Below, piece after piece: positions 1 through 10,300 of a stretch of 64,000 nucleotides of DNA. The DNA is from Pelomonas sp047654805. Lineage in GTDB: Bacteria; Pseudomonadota; Gammaproteobacteria; Burkholderiales; Burkholderiaceae_C. Numbering within the stretch: the stretch's first letter is position 1; each line of letters starts with the position of its first letter. The notes under the pieces are model-generated. The model was not told where the DNA came from. It ran no database searches and worked only from the letters and a program-made list of their open reading frames with translations. The stretch lies in contig NZ_JASGIV010000001.1 of the NCBI RefSeq assembly GCF_047654805.1, positions 1,984,001 to 2,048,000 of the forward strand. Direction: 5' to 3'. Position numbers and translations under genes: made by a program.

Positions 1-151
1 TCGGTCGAGGGGCGGCTGGGGGTCGGGGTGGTGCTGGGGGACTTGGAGGTGGGCATGTGGCTGTCTACAGGCGTGTCTGGGCCGTCCGCGCCGAAGAGGC
101 TGTGCGGACGTGGATGAGAGGCGGGGAGGGGAGGCGCTCGGGCTGAGCGCG

Positions 152-577
152 TCAGGCCGGCTTGTGCGGCGTCGCGGTGCCAGCGGGCCTCAGCTTGCTG
201 GGCCGAATGACGACCACCGGCTCGTTATGGAACGACAGGTCCAGGAGGTACATGAAGCGGCACTCCGCGTCGTCAAGGCCGAGCGCGCGCCATCGTGCTT
301 CGCCCAGTCGCGGCCCGTCACCGCGTACGGAGAGCACGGCGTTGTTCTCACGTCGCAGCTGCCGGAACTGCATGGCCTTGGCCACCATGCCGAGGTGCGA
401 CGGGTTGTCGAGAGTCAGGGACCAGCGACTGCCGCGCATGCTGAGGGTCGCGGATACGAACGGAACTTGCTTGCCCCGGATGACACGGTAGTCCGTTTTA
501 AGGGAAACGTGACAAATTTGCTTGGCCAGAGGCGTCTTTGTTTTGCGCTTGCGAGTCTTGGGCGTTTTTTCTGTCAT
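152..577 (-). CDS. Basic hypothetical protein in mobile-element cargo
   Basis: I do not recognise this 141-residue protein. The N-terminus is very basic (KTPKTRKRKTKTPLAKQ), suggesting nucleic-acid contact. The rest is a mixed alpha/beta sequence with no obvious catalytic motif and no signal peptide or membrane segment. ATG at 577 was chosen over the upstream TTG at 604. It sits inside the element whose end lies near position 1775 and has no close partner on its strand, so it is probably cargo. Composition looks protein-like, which supports a real gene, but the function is unknown. Confidence 0.55.
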   Translation of the reverse strand: MTEKTPKTRKRKTKTPLAKQICHVSLKTDYRVIRGKQVPFVSATLSMRGSRWSLTLDNPSHLGMVAKAMQFRQLRRENNAVLSVRGDGPRLGEARWRALGLDDAECRFMYLLDLSFHNEPVVVIRPSKLRPAGTATPHKPA

Positions 578-1099
578 GAGCGATGGTGGGTACTTTCTAG
601 GCAAAGCGATTCCCTGCCGCAGATAAGCGGCAATTGAATCGGTTGGTTTTGTTGGTTCTCTGGCGGTTGACGTCAGACCGCGGTAGAGCAGGATTTAAAG
701 TCCTGGTGTATCAACGGTGGCGTGTACTTAGCCGCCGTCCGGCTCAGAGGGGAGTCGGAACCCAAACTTCCGGGACGCTGCTTCTTTGCCTCTTCACTTG
801 TGGTGACCCGGGGCTCAGCGGTAGCAGAAGTCGTTTAACACTGAATTTGGCCTTTAGGCTCTGGGACTCAGTGAGGCCATTTTAAAGCTTATAACCAGAT
901 TTGTCGACATTACTCGATTTGCTGGGTTTCCCTGATATAAAGAAATTGTTTCTTTCAAGGGGTATTGAAAGAATGAATATTCTCAAGCTGCCTTTGCGCG
1001 TGAATAGGTCGCGGTTGGACCGCCAGCTTGGCCCGCCGCTTCCGCGGGCGCTGGCAACATGCGCCGTGGCTGCGCTAGGCAGCAGGGAGAGAGGGAAGC
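578..1099. other. Intergenic stretch of lower GC, no clear gene
   Basis: This stretch is visibly more AT-rich than the chromosome to the right, especially 830-980, consistent with foreign DNA. Short ORFs occur (for example one starting ATG at 973 behind a purine-rich stretch), but none has a convincing composition. The AT-rich segment around 890-970 is the likely promoter region for the small gene at 1100. Confidence 0.4.
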
Positions 1100-1354
1100 A
1101 TGCTGAGGTGCGGCGACAAGTTGCGGCTGACGGCGTCCGAGCGGGAGTTCGTATCGGTCGCAGCAGGCAGGGACGTCAACCCGACGTCCGTTGATGAGTA
1201 CAACCGCCTCGTGGACTCAACCCACGAAATCCTGGTGGCCCAAGCCGATGCTGCTGAGGTCTACATGCAGCCGGACGGCGTTGACCTCGGCGAAGGGCCC
1301 GAGCTGCGAATCATGGCGGCGCTGCTCCAAGCGACACGCCTTGAAGAGGGCTGA
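1100..1354 (+). CDS. Small hypothetical protein
   Basis: An 84-residue acidic protein with amphipathic helices and no recognised motif. The ATG is preceded by a purine-rich GGGAGAGAGGGAAGC stretch that can act as a ribosome binding site, and the amino-acid composition looks natural rather than like a high-GC shadow. It lies between the cargo gene on the other strand and the terminal repeat array of the mobile element. Function unknown. It could still be spurious because it is short. Confidence 0.45.
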   Translation: MLRCGDKLRLTASEREFVSVAAGRDVNPTSVDEYNRLVDSTHEILVAQADAAEVYMQPDGVDLGEGPELRIMAALLQATRLEEG

Positions 1355-1430
1355 CTAGCGGACCGAAACGGCCCCTGAATCGCTACACCGGGAAGGCCAT
1401 CTGTACTTCTCAAGCCGCCCCGGCTCGCCA

Positions 1431-1774
1431 GCGTAAAACCTATTGGCAAACGTGGCCGGCACAGAGCCGATTGGCAAACTACGTTCTGGCGTACAACCTA
1501 TTGGCAAACGGGCGTTTTGGCGTACAACCTATTGGAAAAAAAGAGCCTTTTTGAGGGCTGAGGAGCCCAAAGCGCAAAAAGCTGCGCGTTCCGAGTTTTC
1601 GCGACGTCCCGTCGCTGAATCGGTCGATGCACCTATAGGAACTCACTTCCCTGGGTGGCGTACAACTTGTTTGTCAAAAACTCGCCGGTTTTAGGCCTTC
1701 CAGCGTAGAACCCTTTGTCAAAAAGGTCCTGGAGTACAACCTATTGGCAGAGGGTACAACTTGTTTGGAAAAAA
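1431..1774. repeat. Array of about eight imperfect 20-23 bp repeats, probable transposon end
   Basis: Copies related to GCGTACAACCTATTGGCAAA start near 1431, 1463 (partial), 1490, 1520, 1659, 1702, 1732 and 1753, all in the same orientation. Some carry the variant TTGTTTGTCAAAAA or TTGTTTGGAAAAAA. The array stops 44 bp before the nrdR stop codon, exactly where ordinary chromosome begins. Irregularly spaced direct copies of a 20-odd bp site are what DDE transposases of the Tn7/Tn5053 type bind at element ends. Plasmid-type iterons are the alternative, but no replication gene is visible. Confidence 0.6.
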
Positions 1775-1817
1775 CCAGCCGATCAGATACCGTTCCGGTG
1801 GATCGGATCTACCCGGG

Positions 1818-2261
1818 TCAGATTTCCCGGATCAACTGCCGGAACTCGTCGACGTCCTCGAAACTGCGGTAGACCGAAGCGAAACGTACGTAGGCCACCT
1901 TGTCGATGCGCTTCAATTCGCGCATGACCAGTTCGCCCAGGCGCGTCGACGCGATCTCGCGCGCACCGCTGGCGAGCAGCTTCTCCTCGATGCGGTTGAT
2001 GGCCGCGTCGATCTGCTCGACGCTGACCGGCCGCTTGCGCAGGGCCAGCTGCATGGAGGCGCGCAGCTTGCTGTCGTCAAAGTCGGCACGCCGCCCGTCC
2101 TTCTTGACGACGGAGGGCAGGGTGATGTCGGCCCGCTCGTAGGTCGTGAAGCGCTTGTCGCAGAACAAGCAGCGACGCCTGCGGCGGACGACGTCGCCCT
2201 CATCCGATTCCCGGGTCTCGGCGACCTGGGTCTCGGGGTGAGAGCAGAACGGGCAGCGCAC
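1818..2261 (-). CDS. nrdR: Transcriptional repressor NrdR
   Basis: A 147-residue zinc-ribbon/ATP-cone repressor of ribonucleotide reductase genes; the family usually runs to about 150 residues. The N-terminal zinc ribbon is intact (CPFC near residue 3 and CLFC near residue 31, followed by RFTTYER). The ATP-cone begins at about residue 49 (PSVVKKDGRRADFD). It lies 9 bp downstream of glyA on the same strand, the standard betaproteobacterial arrangement, and is probably cotranscribed. Its 3' side is the junction with the mobile element, but the reading frame is undamaged. Confidence 0.97.
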   Translation of the reverse strand: MRCPFCSHPETQVAETRESDEGDVVRRRRRCLFCDKRFTTYERADITLPSVVKKDGRRADFDDSKLRASMQLALRKRPVSVEQIDAAINRIEEKLLASGAREIASTRLGELVMRELKRIDKVAYVRFASVYRSFEDVDEFRQLIREI

Positions 2262-2270
2262 GACTCTGGA

Positions 2271-3524
2271 TCAACCGCGGTAGACGGGGAAGGCGGCCGT
2301 CAGCGCAGCGACCTTGGCACGCACGGCGGCCAGGTTGGCCTCGTCGTGCGGCTTGTCCAGCACGTCGGCGATCAGGTGTGCCGTCTGGCGCACCTGTTCT
2401 TCCTTGAAGCCGCGGGTGGTCATCGCCGGCGTGCCCAGGCGGATGCCGCTGGTGACCATGGGCTTTTGCGGGTCGTTGGGGATGCCGTTCTTGTTGCAGG
2501 TCATGTGGGCGGCACCCAGGATGGCCTCGGCCTCCTTGCCGGTCAGGTTCTTGGGGCGCAGGTCAACCAGCATGACGTGGCTTTCCGTGCCGCCCGAGAC
2601 GATGCGCAGGCCGCGCTCGATGAGCGTCTCTGCCAGCACCTTGGCGTTCTTGACGACCTGCTGCTGGTAGGCCTTGAACTCGGGGCTCAGGGCTTCCTTG
2701 AAGGCCACGGCCTTGCCGGCGATGACGTGCATCAGCGGGCCACCCTGGATGCCGGGGAAGATGGCCGAGTTGATCTTCTTGGCGATGTCTTCCTTGTTGG
2801 TCAGGATGATGCCGCCGCGCGGGCCGCGCAGGCTCTTGTGCGTGGTGGACGTGACAACGTCGGCGTGCGGCAGCGGGTTCGGGTAGACGCCCGCTGCAAT
2901 GAGGCCGGCGTAGTGGGCCATGTCGACCATGAAGTAGGCGCCGATCTCCTTGGCGATCTTGCCGAAGCGCTCGAAGTCGATGCGCAGGGAGTAGGCGGAC
3001 GCGCCGGCGATGATGAGCTTGGGCTTCTTCTCGCGGGCCAGGGCCTCCATCGCGTCGTAGTCGATCTCTTCCTTGGCGTTCAGGCCGTAGGAGATGACGT
3101 TGAACCACTTGCCGCTCATGTTCAGCGCCATGCCGTGGGTCAGGTGGCCGCCTTCGGCCAGGCTCATGCCCATGATGGTGTCGCCGGGCTGCAGCAGCGC
3201 GAAGAACACGCCCTGGTTGGCCTGCGAGCCCGAGTTGGGCTGCACGTTGGCGAACTCGGCGCCGAAGAGCTGCTTCAGGCGGTCGATGGCCAGTTGCTCG
3301 GCGACGTCGACGTACTCGCAGCCGCCGTAGTAGCGCTTGCCGGGGTAGCCCTCGGCGTACTTGTTGGTGAGCTGGCTGCCCTGGGCTTGCATCACCGCCG
3401 GCGAGGTGTAGTTCTCGCTGGCGATCAGCTCGATGTGTTCTTCCTGGCGGCGGGTCTCGTTCTGGACGGCGGTCCAGAGCTCAGGGTCGACCAGGGCGAG
3501 GGTGGAGGTGGTGCGGTCAAACAT
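2271..3524 (-). CDS. glyA: Serine hydroxymethyltransferase
   Basis: A 417-residue PLP enzyme that interconverts serine and glycine with tetrahydrofolate, supplying one-carbon units in the cytoplasm. The PLP-lysine motif TTTHKSLRGPRGG is present, as is the N-terminal ELIASENYTSP signature. ATG at 3524 gives the normal family length; an in-frame extension to 3812 lacks similarity and was rejected. It is followed by nrdR on the same strand. The 217 bp upstream region shows no recognisable riboswitch. Confidence 0.98.
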   Translation of the reverse strand: MFDRTTSTLALVDPELWTAVQNETRRQEEHIELIASENYTSPAVMQAQGSQLTNKYAEGYPGKRYYGGCEYVDVAEQLAIDRLKQLFGAEFANVQPNSGSQANQGVFFALLQPGDTIMGMSLAEGGHLTHGMALNMSGKWFNVISYGLNAKEEIDYDAMEALAREKKPKLIIAGASAYSLRIDFERFGKIAKEIGAYFMVDMAHYAGLIAAGVYPNPLPHADVVTSTTHKSLRGPRGGIILTNKEDIAKKINSAIFPGIQGGPLMHVIAGKAVAFKEALSPEFKAYQQQVVKNAKVLAETLIERGLRIVSGGTESHVMLVDLRPKNLTGKEAEAILGAAHMTCNKNGIPNDPQKPMVTSGIRLGTPAMTTRGFKEEQVRQTAHLIADVLDKPHDEANLAAVRAKVAALTAAFPVYRG

Positions 3525-3741
3525 GCTGGTGTTCCGAAGGTCAGGCGGTGAATCCCCGGCGATCGCGGCACGCGCGACGTCCAAGGCTGCCCAGGCGAAC
3601 GGCTGACAGCGGCTCCTGAGAACCGCCTCACGCTCCCCGGTGGTGGCCCACCTCAGGTCAGCTCGTGACCCTGATCGCCAGTCGCGTGAGCCAGCAGTGT
3701 AAGTCAGTGGCGCCCTGTCGAGCGCGAGAACACCACGCGCC

Positions 3742-4587
3742 TCAGCGCAGCATGGCCACCTGAGCGGATTCGCCGCTGGGCGCGGAGGCTGCCTCCCGCA
3801 GCGGACGCGCACTGGCGTTCGCCGGGACCGAGCGGCCGGCAGCCACGGCCTTGAGCAGGTCGTGCTCGGCCATCACGCGGGCCGTGTAGCCCGTGTCGTC
3901 GGCCAGATTGGCCGCGCCGACGTAGTAGCGCAGCCCCTCGTCCAGGCTTCCGGCGCGCTGGATGCATTCCTTGAGCACCTGCACGCCCACGCGCAGGTTG
4001 GTCACCGGATCGAATGCCGCCAGCGTGCCGCCGAAGGCTTCGTACTTGTCGTCGTGCACCCGCGTCATGACCTGCATCAGGCCCTGCGCGCCCACGGAAC
4101 TCTGGGCGAAGGGATTGAATCCCGATTCGATGGCCATGATGGACAGGATCAGCGTCGGCTCCACCTTGGCGCGCTGTCCCACGGCCCAGGCCTCCTGCAC
4201 CAGCCGGCTGACCGGCTCGGGCGCGACCCGGTAGCGGCGTGCCAGCCAATGGGCCACCGCGGCTTGCTGGTGGCTGAGCCCGCGCGGGTCCGTGGCGGTA
4301 GCGCGCGCGATGGCTTCCGGCTCGGCGGGGACCAGCATCGCGCTGCCGTCGGCTTCCGCGCGCGCTTCCTGGCGGGCGTGCAGCCAGCCCAGCGTGGCGG
4401 ACTCCACCTTCTCGCGCAGGCCCGCCTGGCTCGTGAACACCAGCAGCACCGCCACCACGGCCAGCCCGAGAAGGGCCAGCGTGTTGTGGCTGACCACGAG
4501 CAGGCCGTTGCCGATGTCCTTCACGAACAGCGACGCCGAATCCCGCGTGTGGCGAGCCAGGCTGAACAGGTCTTGACGTGTCGTCAT
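3742..4587 (-). CDS. Membrane-anchored lytic transglycosylase (SLT domain)
   Basis: A 281-residue protein with one N-terminal membrane segment (about residues 28-50) and a periplasmic C-terminal transglycosylase domain that cleaves peptidoglycan glycan strands. The catalytic glutamate is visible in the family motif SIMAIESGFNPFAQS, followed by GAQGLMQVM and the later YYVGAAN block. The family is MltE/Slt-like with a single anchor. It stands alone between glyA and the divergent ubiD gene and has no obvious operon partners. Confidence 0.88.
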   Translation of the reverse strand: MTTRQDLFSLARHTRDSASLFVKDIGNGLLVVSHNTLALLGLAVVAVLLVFTSQAGLREKVESATLGWLHARQEARAEADGSAMLVPAEPEAIARATATDPRGLSHQQAAVAHWLARRYRVAPEPVSRLVQEAWAVGQRAKVEPTLILSIMAIESGFNPFAQSSVGAQGLMQVMTRVHDDKYEAFGGTLAAFDPVTNLRVGVQVLKECIQRAGSLDEGLRYYVGAANLADDTGYTARVMAEHDLLKAVAAGRSVPANASARPLREAASAPSGESAQVAMLR

Positions 4588-4804
4588 GCGACTCCTTGTG
4601 CCGCGCCTACCTCAGCTTGTCCTCGATGCGAGGTGATCCGGGTGGGGCGACGGTGATAATTTCCCGGTCGATTGCTGGCCTGTGGCATCTGCGTGCCCGG
4701 TGGACCCGACCAATTGGGCTTCAGTAGAAACCCGAAGCGACGAATTTTACGAGTCGAAGATAACCCGTCAAGGTTGTTTTAACTCTTCGAAACTACTTTT
4801 AGTT

Positions 4805-6364
4805 ATGAAATACAGCGACCTGAGGGACTTCATCGCCGGCCTGGAGGGGCTTGGCGAGCTCAAGCGCGTGCGTGAAAAAGTCTCGCCAGTCCTGGAGATG
4901 ACGGCCCTCAGCGACCGGGTGCTGCGGGCCGGCGGGCCGGCCCTGCTGTTCGAGGCGCCGACGGGGTTCTCCACCCCCGCCTTGACCAATCTTTTCGGGA
5001 CAACGCGCCGCGTCGCACTCGGCATGGGCGCTGAGTCCCTGGCCGATTTGAGGGACGTGGGCCGGGTGCTCGCCAGCCTCAAGGAGCCGGATCCGCCCAA
5101 GGGCCTGAAGGACGCCGGAAAACTGCTGCAGATGGCCAAGGCGCTGTGGGACATGAAGCCCGCCGTGCAGCGCCGCGCGCCCTGCCAGGAAGAAGTGCTG
5201 GAAGGCTCGGACATCGACCTCGGCCGGCTGCCCATCCAGAAGTGCTGGCCGGACGACGCAGCCCCCCTGATCACGTGGGGTCTCGTCATCACCCGCGGCC
5301 CGGCAAGGCCCCGCCAGAACCTCGGCATCTACCGCCAGCAGCTCATTTCGCCCCGCCAGGTCATCATGCGCTGGCTGGCGCACCGCGGTGGTGCACTCGA
5401 TTTCCGCGACTTTGCGCTGGCCCACCCGGGCGAGCCCTTTCCCATCGCCGTCGCGCTGGGTGCCGACCCCGCGACCATCCTCGGCGCCGTCACGCCGGTG
5501 CCAGACTCCCTGTCCGAGTACCAGTTCGCCGGGCTGTTGCGCGGCTCGCGCACCGAGCTGGTCAATACCGGGGTGGGCCACGAACAACCGCTGCAGGCGC
5601 CGGCTTCGGCCGAGATCGTGCTGGAAGGCCACATCCCGCCCGCCGCACCGGGCTTCACCGGCGTCAGCGCGCACGGCGTGCCGCTGAAGGAGAAGGATGG
5701 CTATCTGCATGCGCTGGAAGGCCCGTTCGGCGACCACACCGGCTACTACAACGAGCAGGACTGGTTCCCGGTCTTCGAGGTCACGCGCCAGACCCAGCGC
5801 AAGAACCCGATCTACCACTCGACCTATACCGGCAAGCCGCCGGACGAGCCAGCCATCCTGGGCGTGGCGCTCAACGAAGTCTTCGTGCCCATACTGCAAA
5901 AGCAGTTCCCCGAAATCGTGGACTTCTACCTGCCACCCGAGGGTTGCAGCTACCGCATGGCCATCGTGTCCATCAAGAAGGCCTATCCCGGCCATGCCAA
6001 GCGGCTGCTGTTCGGTATCTGGAGCTTCTTGCGCCAGTTCATGTACACCAAGTTCATCGTCGTCGTGGACGACGACATCGACACGCGCAACTGGCAGGAG
6101 GTGATCTGGGCCATCACGACCCGCATGGACCCGGTTCGGGACACCACGCTGGTGGACAACACGCCCATCGACTATCTCGACTTCGCCTCGCCCATCAGCG
6201 GCCTGGGCGGCAAGATGGGGCTGGACGCCACGAACAAATGGCCCGGCGAGACCTCGCGGGAATGGGGGCGCGGCATCAGCCTTCCGGCCGAGATCACCGC
6301 CATGGCCGAAGCGCTATTCGGGCAACTCTTCTTGAAGGAGCCGGGGGGCTCGCCTACTGTTTGA
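4805..6364 (+). CDS. ubiD: UbiD-family 4-hydroxy-3-polyprenylbenzoate decarboxylase
   Basis: A 519-residue cytoplasmic decarboxylase that removes the carboxyl group of polyprenylated 4-hydroxybenzoate in ubiquinone synthesis, using prenylated FMN made by UbiX. Length and sequence (MKYSDLRDFIAGLEGLGELKR, PIYHSTYTGKPPDEPAILG, FVVVDDDID-like acidic block near the C-terminus) match the UbiD family. ATG at 4805 follows an AT-rich leader and gives the typical N-terminus; an upstream extension to 4682 has no family character. It is monocistronic and ends at a good terminator. Confidence 0.95.
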   Translation: MKYSDLRDFIAGLEGLGELKRVREKVSPVLEMTALSDRVLRAGGPALLFEAPTGFSTPALTNLFGTTRRVALGMGAESLADLRDVGRVLASLKEPDPPKGLKDAGKLLQMAKALWDMKPAVQRRAPCQEEVLEGSDIDLGRLPIQKCWPDDAAPLITWGLVITRGPARPRQNLGIYRQQLISPRQVIMRWLAHRGGALDFRDFALAHPGEPFPIAVALGADPATILGAVTPVPDSLSEYQFAGLLRGSRTELVNTGVGHEQPLQAPASAEIVLEGHIPPAAPGFTGVSAHGVPLKEKDGYLHALEGPFGDHTGYYNEQDWFPVFEVTRQTQRKNPIYHSTYTGKPPDEPAILGVALNEVFVPILQKQFPEIVDFYLPPEGCSYRMAIVSIKKAYPGHAKRLLFGIWSFLRQFMYTKFIVVVDDDIDTRNWQEVIWAITTRMDPVRDTTLVDNTPIDYLDFASPISGLGGKMGLDATNKWPGETSREWGRGISLPAEITAMAEALFGQLFLKEPGGSPTV

Positions 6365-6457
6365 ATGCCTTTTGAGGCAAACCCTCTGGCGCAATCTTTG
6401 CGCGCCAGGAGCCCCTCGGCAGATTGCCGTGGAGCCCCGAGGTGGCATCGCCACCCA

Positions 6458-6490
6458 CCCCGCCCGGCCTGAAAGCCCGGCGGGGTTTCT
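6458..6490. terminator. Rho-independent terminator, probably bidirectional
   Basis: Arms CCCCGCCCGGC (6458-6468) and GCCCGGCGGGG (6475-6485) pair at 10 of 11 positions around a 6-base loop and are followed by TTTCTATTT. It lies between the convergent ubiD and YdcF-like genes and can serve both. Confidence 0.8.
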
Positions 6491-6502
6491 ATTTACTGCG
6501 CC

Positions 6503-7294
6503 TCAGCGCCCGGCCCACCAGGCCAGCGTTTCGTAGACGATGTAACGCACCCGCGCGAAGCCGTCGACGGAAGGGCACCAGTCGTCGAAGCTGCCGAGGG
6601 CATCCTCGCGCAGCCCCACGGGCGCCGGCAGCACGCGCAGCCCCAGCGGCGCCGCCTCGGCCTCGAAGGCACGCAGCGCCCGCCGCATGTGCGCCTCGTG
6701 CGTGACCAGCATGACCTGCTTCACACCCGCCGCGGCCAGCAGGGGCAGCGTGCGGGCGGCGTTCTCGCGCGTGTCCCGGGAACTGGCCTCTGCCCAGCGC
6801 AGCGGCAGGCCGTAGTCCTGGGCGGCGACGCGGGCGACCGTCAGTGCCTCGGGTTGCTTCAGCTCGCCTGCCGTCCAGCCGATGCCCCCCGTGAAGCCCA
6901 GGGGCCAGCCGCTGTGCCGGGCCAGCCAGACGCCATAGGCCAGCCGTTCGGCCGTGATGCGGGTGGGGGCGCCCGCGCCGTACTCGGGCGCCAGCCGACG
7001 CACCCCGCCACCGAGCACCAGCACGGCGCCGTCCTGGTGGCCGCGCAGGGCGTCGACCTGGGCTGGTCGCAGCAGTGCTGGCTGGCCGGCGGCACGGCTC
7101 AGCAGTTCGCCCACCGCTTCGGTGCCCGACAGCCACACCCCGGCGAGCGCCAGGACCAGCATGGCCCCACCGAAGCGCCGCCCCCGCCGCAGGCGCCAGC
7201 CACCCCAGGCGGCCAGCAGGAGCAGGGGGGCTGGCGGCAGAGCGGCCGCCAGCAGCAGGGTCTTGAAACCGGAATAGTCGAGGGCAAGGCTCAC
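6503..7294 (-). CDS. YdcF/DUF218 family membrane protein
   Basis: About 263 residues from a GTG at 7294. Two hydrophobic segments lie near the N-terminus, followed by a DUF218 domain of the YdcF/SanA/ElyC type with the blocks AVLVLGGGVRR, GFTGGIG, EASSRDTRENA and MLVTHEAHMRRAL. Family members act at the envelope (ElyC affects lipid-carrier and peptidoglycan metabolism), but the reaction is not established. The longer frame up to 7522 overlaps the divergent DUF748 gene and was not accepted. The start codon is uncertain. Confidence 0.82.
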   Translation of the reverse strand: MSLALDYSGFKTLLLAAALPPAPLLLLAAWGGWRLRRGRRFGGAMLVLALAGVWLSGTEAVGELLSRAAGQPALLRPAQVDALRGHQDGAVLVLGGGVRRLAPEYGAGAPTRITAERLAYGVWLARHSGWPLGFTGGIGWTAGELKQPEALTVARVAAQDYGLPLRWAEASSRDTRENAARTLPLLAAAGVKQVMLVTHEAHMRRALRAFEAEAAPLGLRVLPAPVGLREDALGSFDDWCPSVDGFARVRYIVYETLAWWAGR

Positions 7295-7333
7295 GCCGGC
7301 ATCATCGCCGACATCAATAATGCGTCCGCCGTG

Positions 7334-10300
7334 ATGACATCTTCCCGTTTCCAATTCCGCCCAGCGGTCCGCATCGCCCTCTGGACTCTCGCCGCACTGT
7401 CGGCGCTCGGCACGCTGCTGCTGCTCATCGTGACGCTGGCCCTGCCGGGCTGGGTCACCGGCCGCGGCGCCGAACTCGCCACCGAGGCCCTGGGCCGGCC
7501 AGTCCGCATCGAGGAGGCACATTTCCAGCCCTGGCGCCTGGCGCTGGTCGTGGAAGGCCTGAGCATCGACGGACCAGCGGCCGGCGCCCCGCCGCTGTTC
7601 ACGCTGGCCAAGCTGGACGCGGCGCTGTCGCTGCGCTCCTTGCTGCGCGGCCGTGCGGTCGTCGAGTCATTGACACTGACCCGGCCCGAACTGCGCGTCG
7701 CGCGCCTGGCCGAGGGCCGTTACGACATCGACGACCTGATCCAGCGCCTGGCCGCCAAGCCCGCGCCCCCCGGCGCGCCCGAAGAGGCAGATCCCGAGTT
7801 CGCCGTCTACAACATCGAGCTCAGCGAGGGCCGCATCCTCTTCGACGACCGGCCCGTGCAGCGCCAGCACGAACTCGCCGAGCTGCGCCTGGCCCTGCCG
7901 TTCCTGTCCACGCTGCCGGCCGACGTCAAGGCCAAGGTCCAGCCGCACCTGAGTGGCCAGCTCGACGGCGTCGCCTTCGACAGCCGCGCCGAGGCGTTGC
8001 CCTTCGCCGACGATGCCAGCGCCAGGCTGTCCTTCAAGTTCGCCGGCCTCGATCTCGCCCCGCTGGCCGCCTACGTGCCCGCAAGCGCCCCCGTGCGCCT
8101 GGGCAGCGGCCGACTCGACGTCGACCTGGCCGTGGACTTCGCCGAACGCCCCAAGCAGCCGCCCGGCGTCAAGCTCAGCGGCGTCGTGCAACTGCACGAT
8201 CTCGCGCTGACCCAGCCCAGCGGCCAGCCGCTGCTCGGTTTCAAGCGCCTGGACCTGCCGCTGGCCGACGTGCAGCCCCTGCGGCGCCGGCTCGGCTTTG
8301 GCCAGATCCTGCTGGAATCGCCCGAAGCCCGCTGGGTGCCCCTGCCGGCGGGGCAGGGCGGGACGACGGCATCGGCGGCACCGCCCTGGCAGGTCAGCGT
8401 CGCCGGGGTGGACATCAGGGATGGCCGCTTCAGTGCTGCCAAGGACCTCGTGCTGGATGCCATCCAGCTCAAGCTCGGCCCCGCCGCCTGGCCGCTGAAG
8501 ACGCCGACCCAGCTTGATGCCAGCCTGCATCTGGACCAGGCCACGCTGAGCGCCAAGGCGCGGCTGTCGCCCGAGCTGCTGGAGGCCGATGCCGAGCTGA
8601 ACGGCCTGGCCCTGGAGCGCCTGGCCGCCTGGCTGCCGCTGCCCGGTGGTGCCCGGCTGACGGCGGGCGTGTCGACCCAGGCCGGCCTGCGCGTCAAGGA
8701 CCCGCTGGCCGACGGCGCCGCCGACCGCGCACAGTTGACCCTGGCCGAAGTGCACGTCGCCGACGTGCGCCTGAGCCTGCCCGGCACCCCGCGGCTGCTG
8801 ACGCTGGCCTCGGCCCGGCTCGACAAGGCCAGCATCGAGCCCGCCACGCGCAGCGTCAGCCTGGGCACACTCGCCCTGGACGCGCCGCGCGCCCAACTGG
8901 CCCGCGAGCCCGACGGCCGCCTCAACGCCGCTGCACTGCTGCCTGCCCATGGCTCGGCATCGGGGCCTGGCACAGGCCCGGACTGGAAGCTGCAGCTCGC
9001 CGGCCTGAGCGTCGAGCGTGGCGCGGTGCGCTGGCACGACGCCGCCGTGCCAGCCGGCGTGACGCCCGTGGCGCTGGCCATCGAACCGCTGCGGCTGCAG
9101 CTGGGTGCGCTAAGCTGGCCGGCCAAGGCCGCGGTGCAGGCCCAGCTCTCCGGCCAGCTCGCGCCGCTGGGAGCCAACGACCAGCCGGTGGTGGCCAGCG
9201 GCGGCAGCCTGCAGTGGAGCGGCCGCGTCGGTCTGGCGCCGCTGTCGGCCAACGGCAGCCTGCACGCCAAGGCGCTGCCGCTGCAGTTGCTCAATGCCTA
9301 CCTGGATCCGGCCTGGGGCCTGCACCTGCAGCGGGCGGAACTGGGGCTCAAGGCCGCGGTCAGCGCCAGCCAGCAGGCTGGTGGCGACTGGGCGGCCAGC
9401 GCTGATGGCGACGTGCGTGTCGGCCCGCTGGCCGTGCTTCAGGCTCGCGCGGTGGACGGCGCGCGCGTCGTGGGCGAGGACCTGTTGAGCTGGCAGATGC
9501 TGCAGCTCGACGGTCTCAAGTTCGCACTGGCGCCGGGTGCGGCGCCGCGGCTGGCCGTGAAGGAGGCGCAGCTCGACGATGCCTATGCCCGCCTCATCGT
9601 CAACGATCAGGGGCGTTTCAACCTGCGCGACATCGGCCCGGCCGAGGCTGCCGCCTCGGCGCCTGTCGCTGCCGCTTCAGCTGCGGCTTCAGCTGCTGCC
9701 GCATCCCCCCCCGCACTGGAGTTCGCCGCCGAGCGCATCCGCGTCAACCGAGGCATCGTCGACTTCAACGACCGTTTCGTACGTCCCAGCTACAGCGCCC
9801 GCCTGACCGAGCTGCAAGGCTCGCTGGGCGCCTTCTCGTCCACCAGCCCGCAGATGGCGCCGCTGACCCTGCGCGGCAAGGTAGCCGGCACCGGGCTGCT
9901 GGAGATCGACGGCCAGCTCAAGCCTGGAGCCCCCGTGGCCATGGACGTGGCCGCCAACGCCACCGACATCGAACTCGCGCCGCTGTCGCCCTATGCCGGC
10001 AAGTACGCCGGCTACGCCATCGAGCGCGGCAAGCTGTCCACCAAGCTGCGCTACAAGGTCGAGCCCGGCGGCCAGCTCGTCGCCAGCAATCAGATCATCC
10101 TCAACCAGCTGACCTTCGGCGACAAGGTCGACAGCCCCGACGCGACCACGCTGCCGGTGCGCTTCGCCGTCGCGCTGCTCAAGGACCGCGATGGCGTCAT
10201 CGACGTGAACCTGCCGGTCAGCGGCTCGCTGAACGACCCCGAGTTCAGCGTCGGCGGCCTGGTCTGGAAGCTCATCCTCAATCTCATCGGCAAGGCACTG

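Noticed and set aside
690..740. tRNA-like string (GCGGTAGAGCAGG...AAAGTCCTGG)
   Set aside because: Only a D-arm/anticodon-like fragment; no acceptor stem, T-loop or CCA end can be folded.
1431..1774. Plasmid iterons or replication origin
   Set aside because: Spacing is irregular and no replication initiator gene is visible; a transposon end explains the position at nrdR better.
1761..3551. Very long plus-strand ORF over nrdR and glyA
   Set aside because: Antisense shadow of two well-identified genes; composition is His/Val/Gly-rich noise of high-GC DNA.
7667..9037. 456-residue minus-strand ORF inside the DUF748 gene
   Set aside because: Reverse-strand shadow of a clear 1172-residue protein; no motif and no ribosome site.
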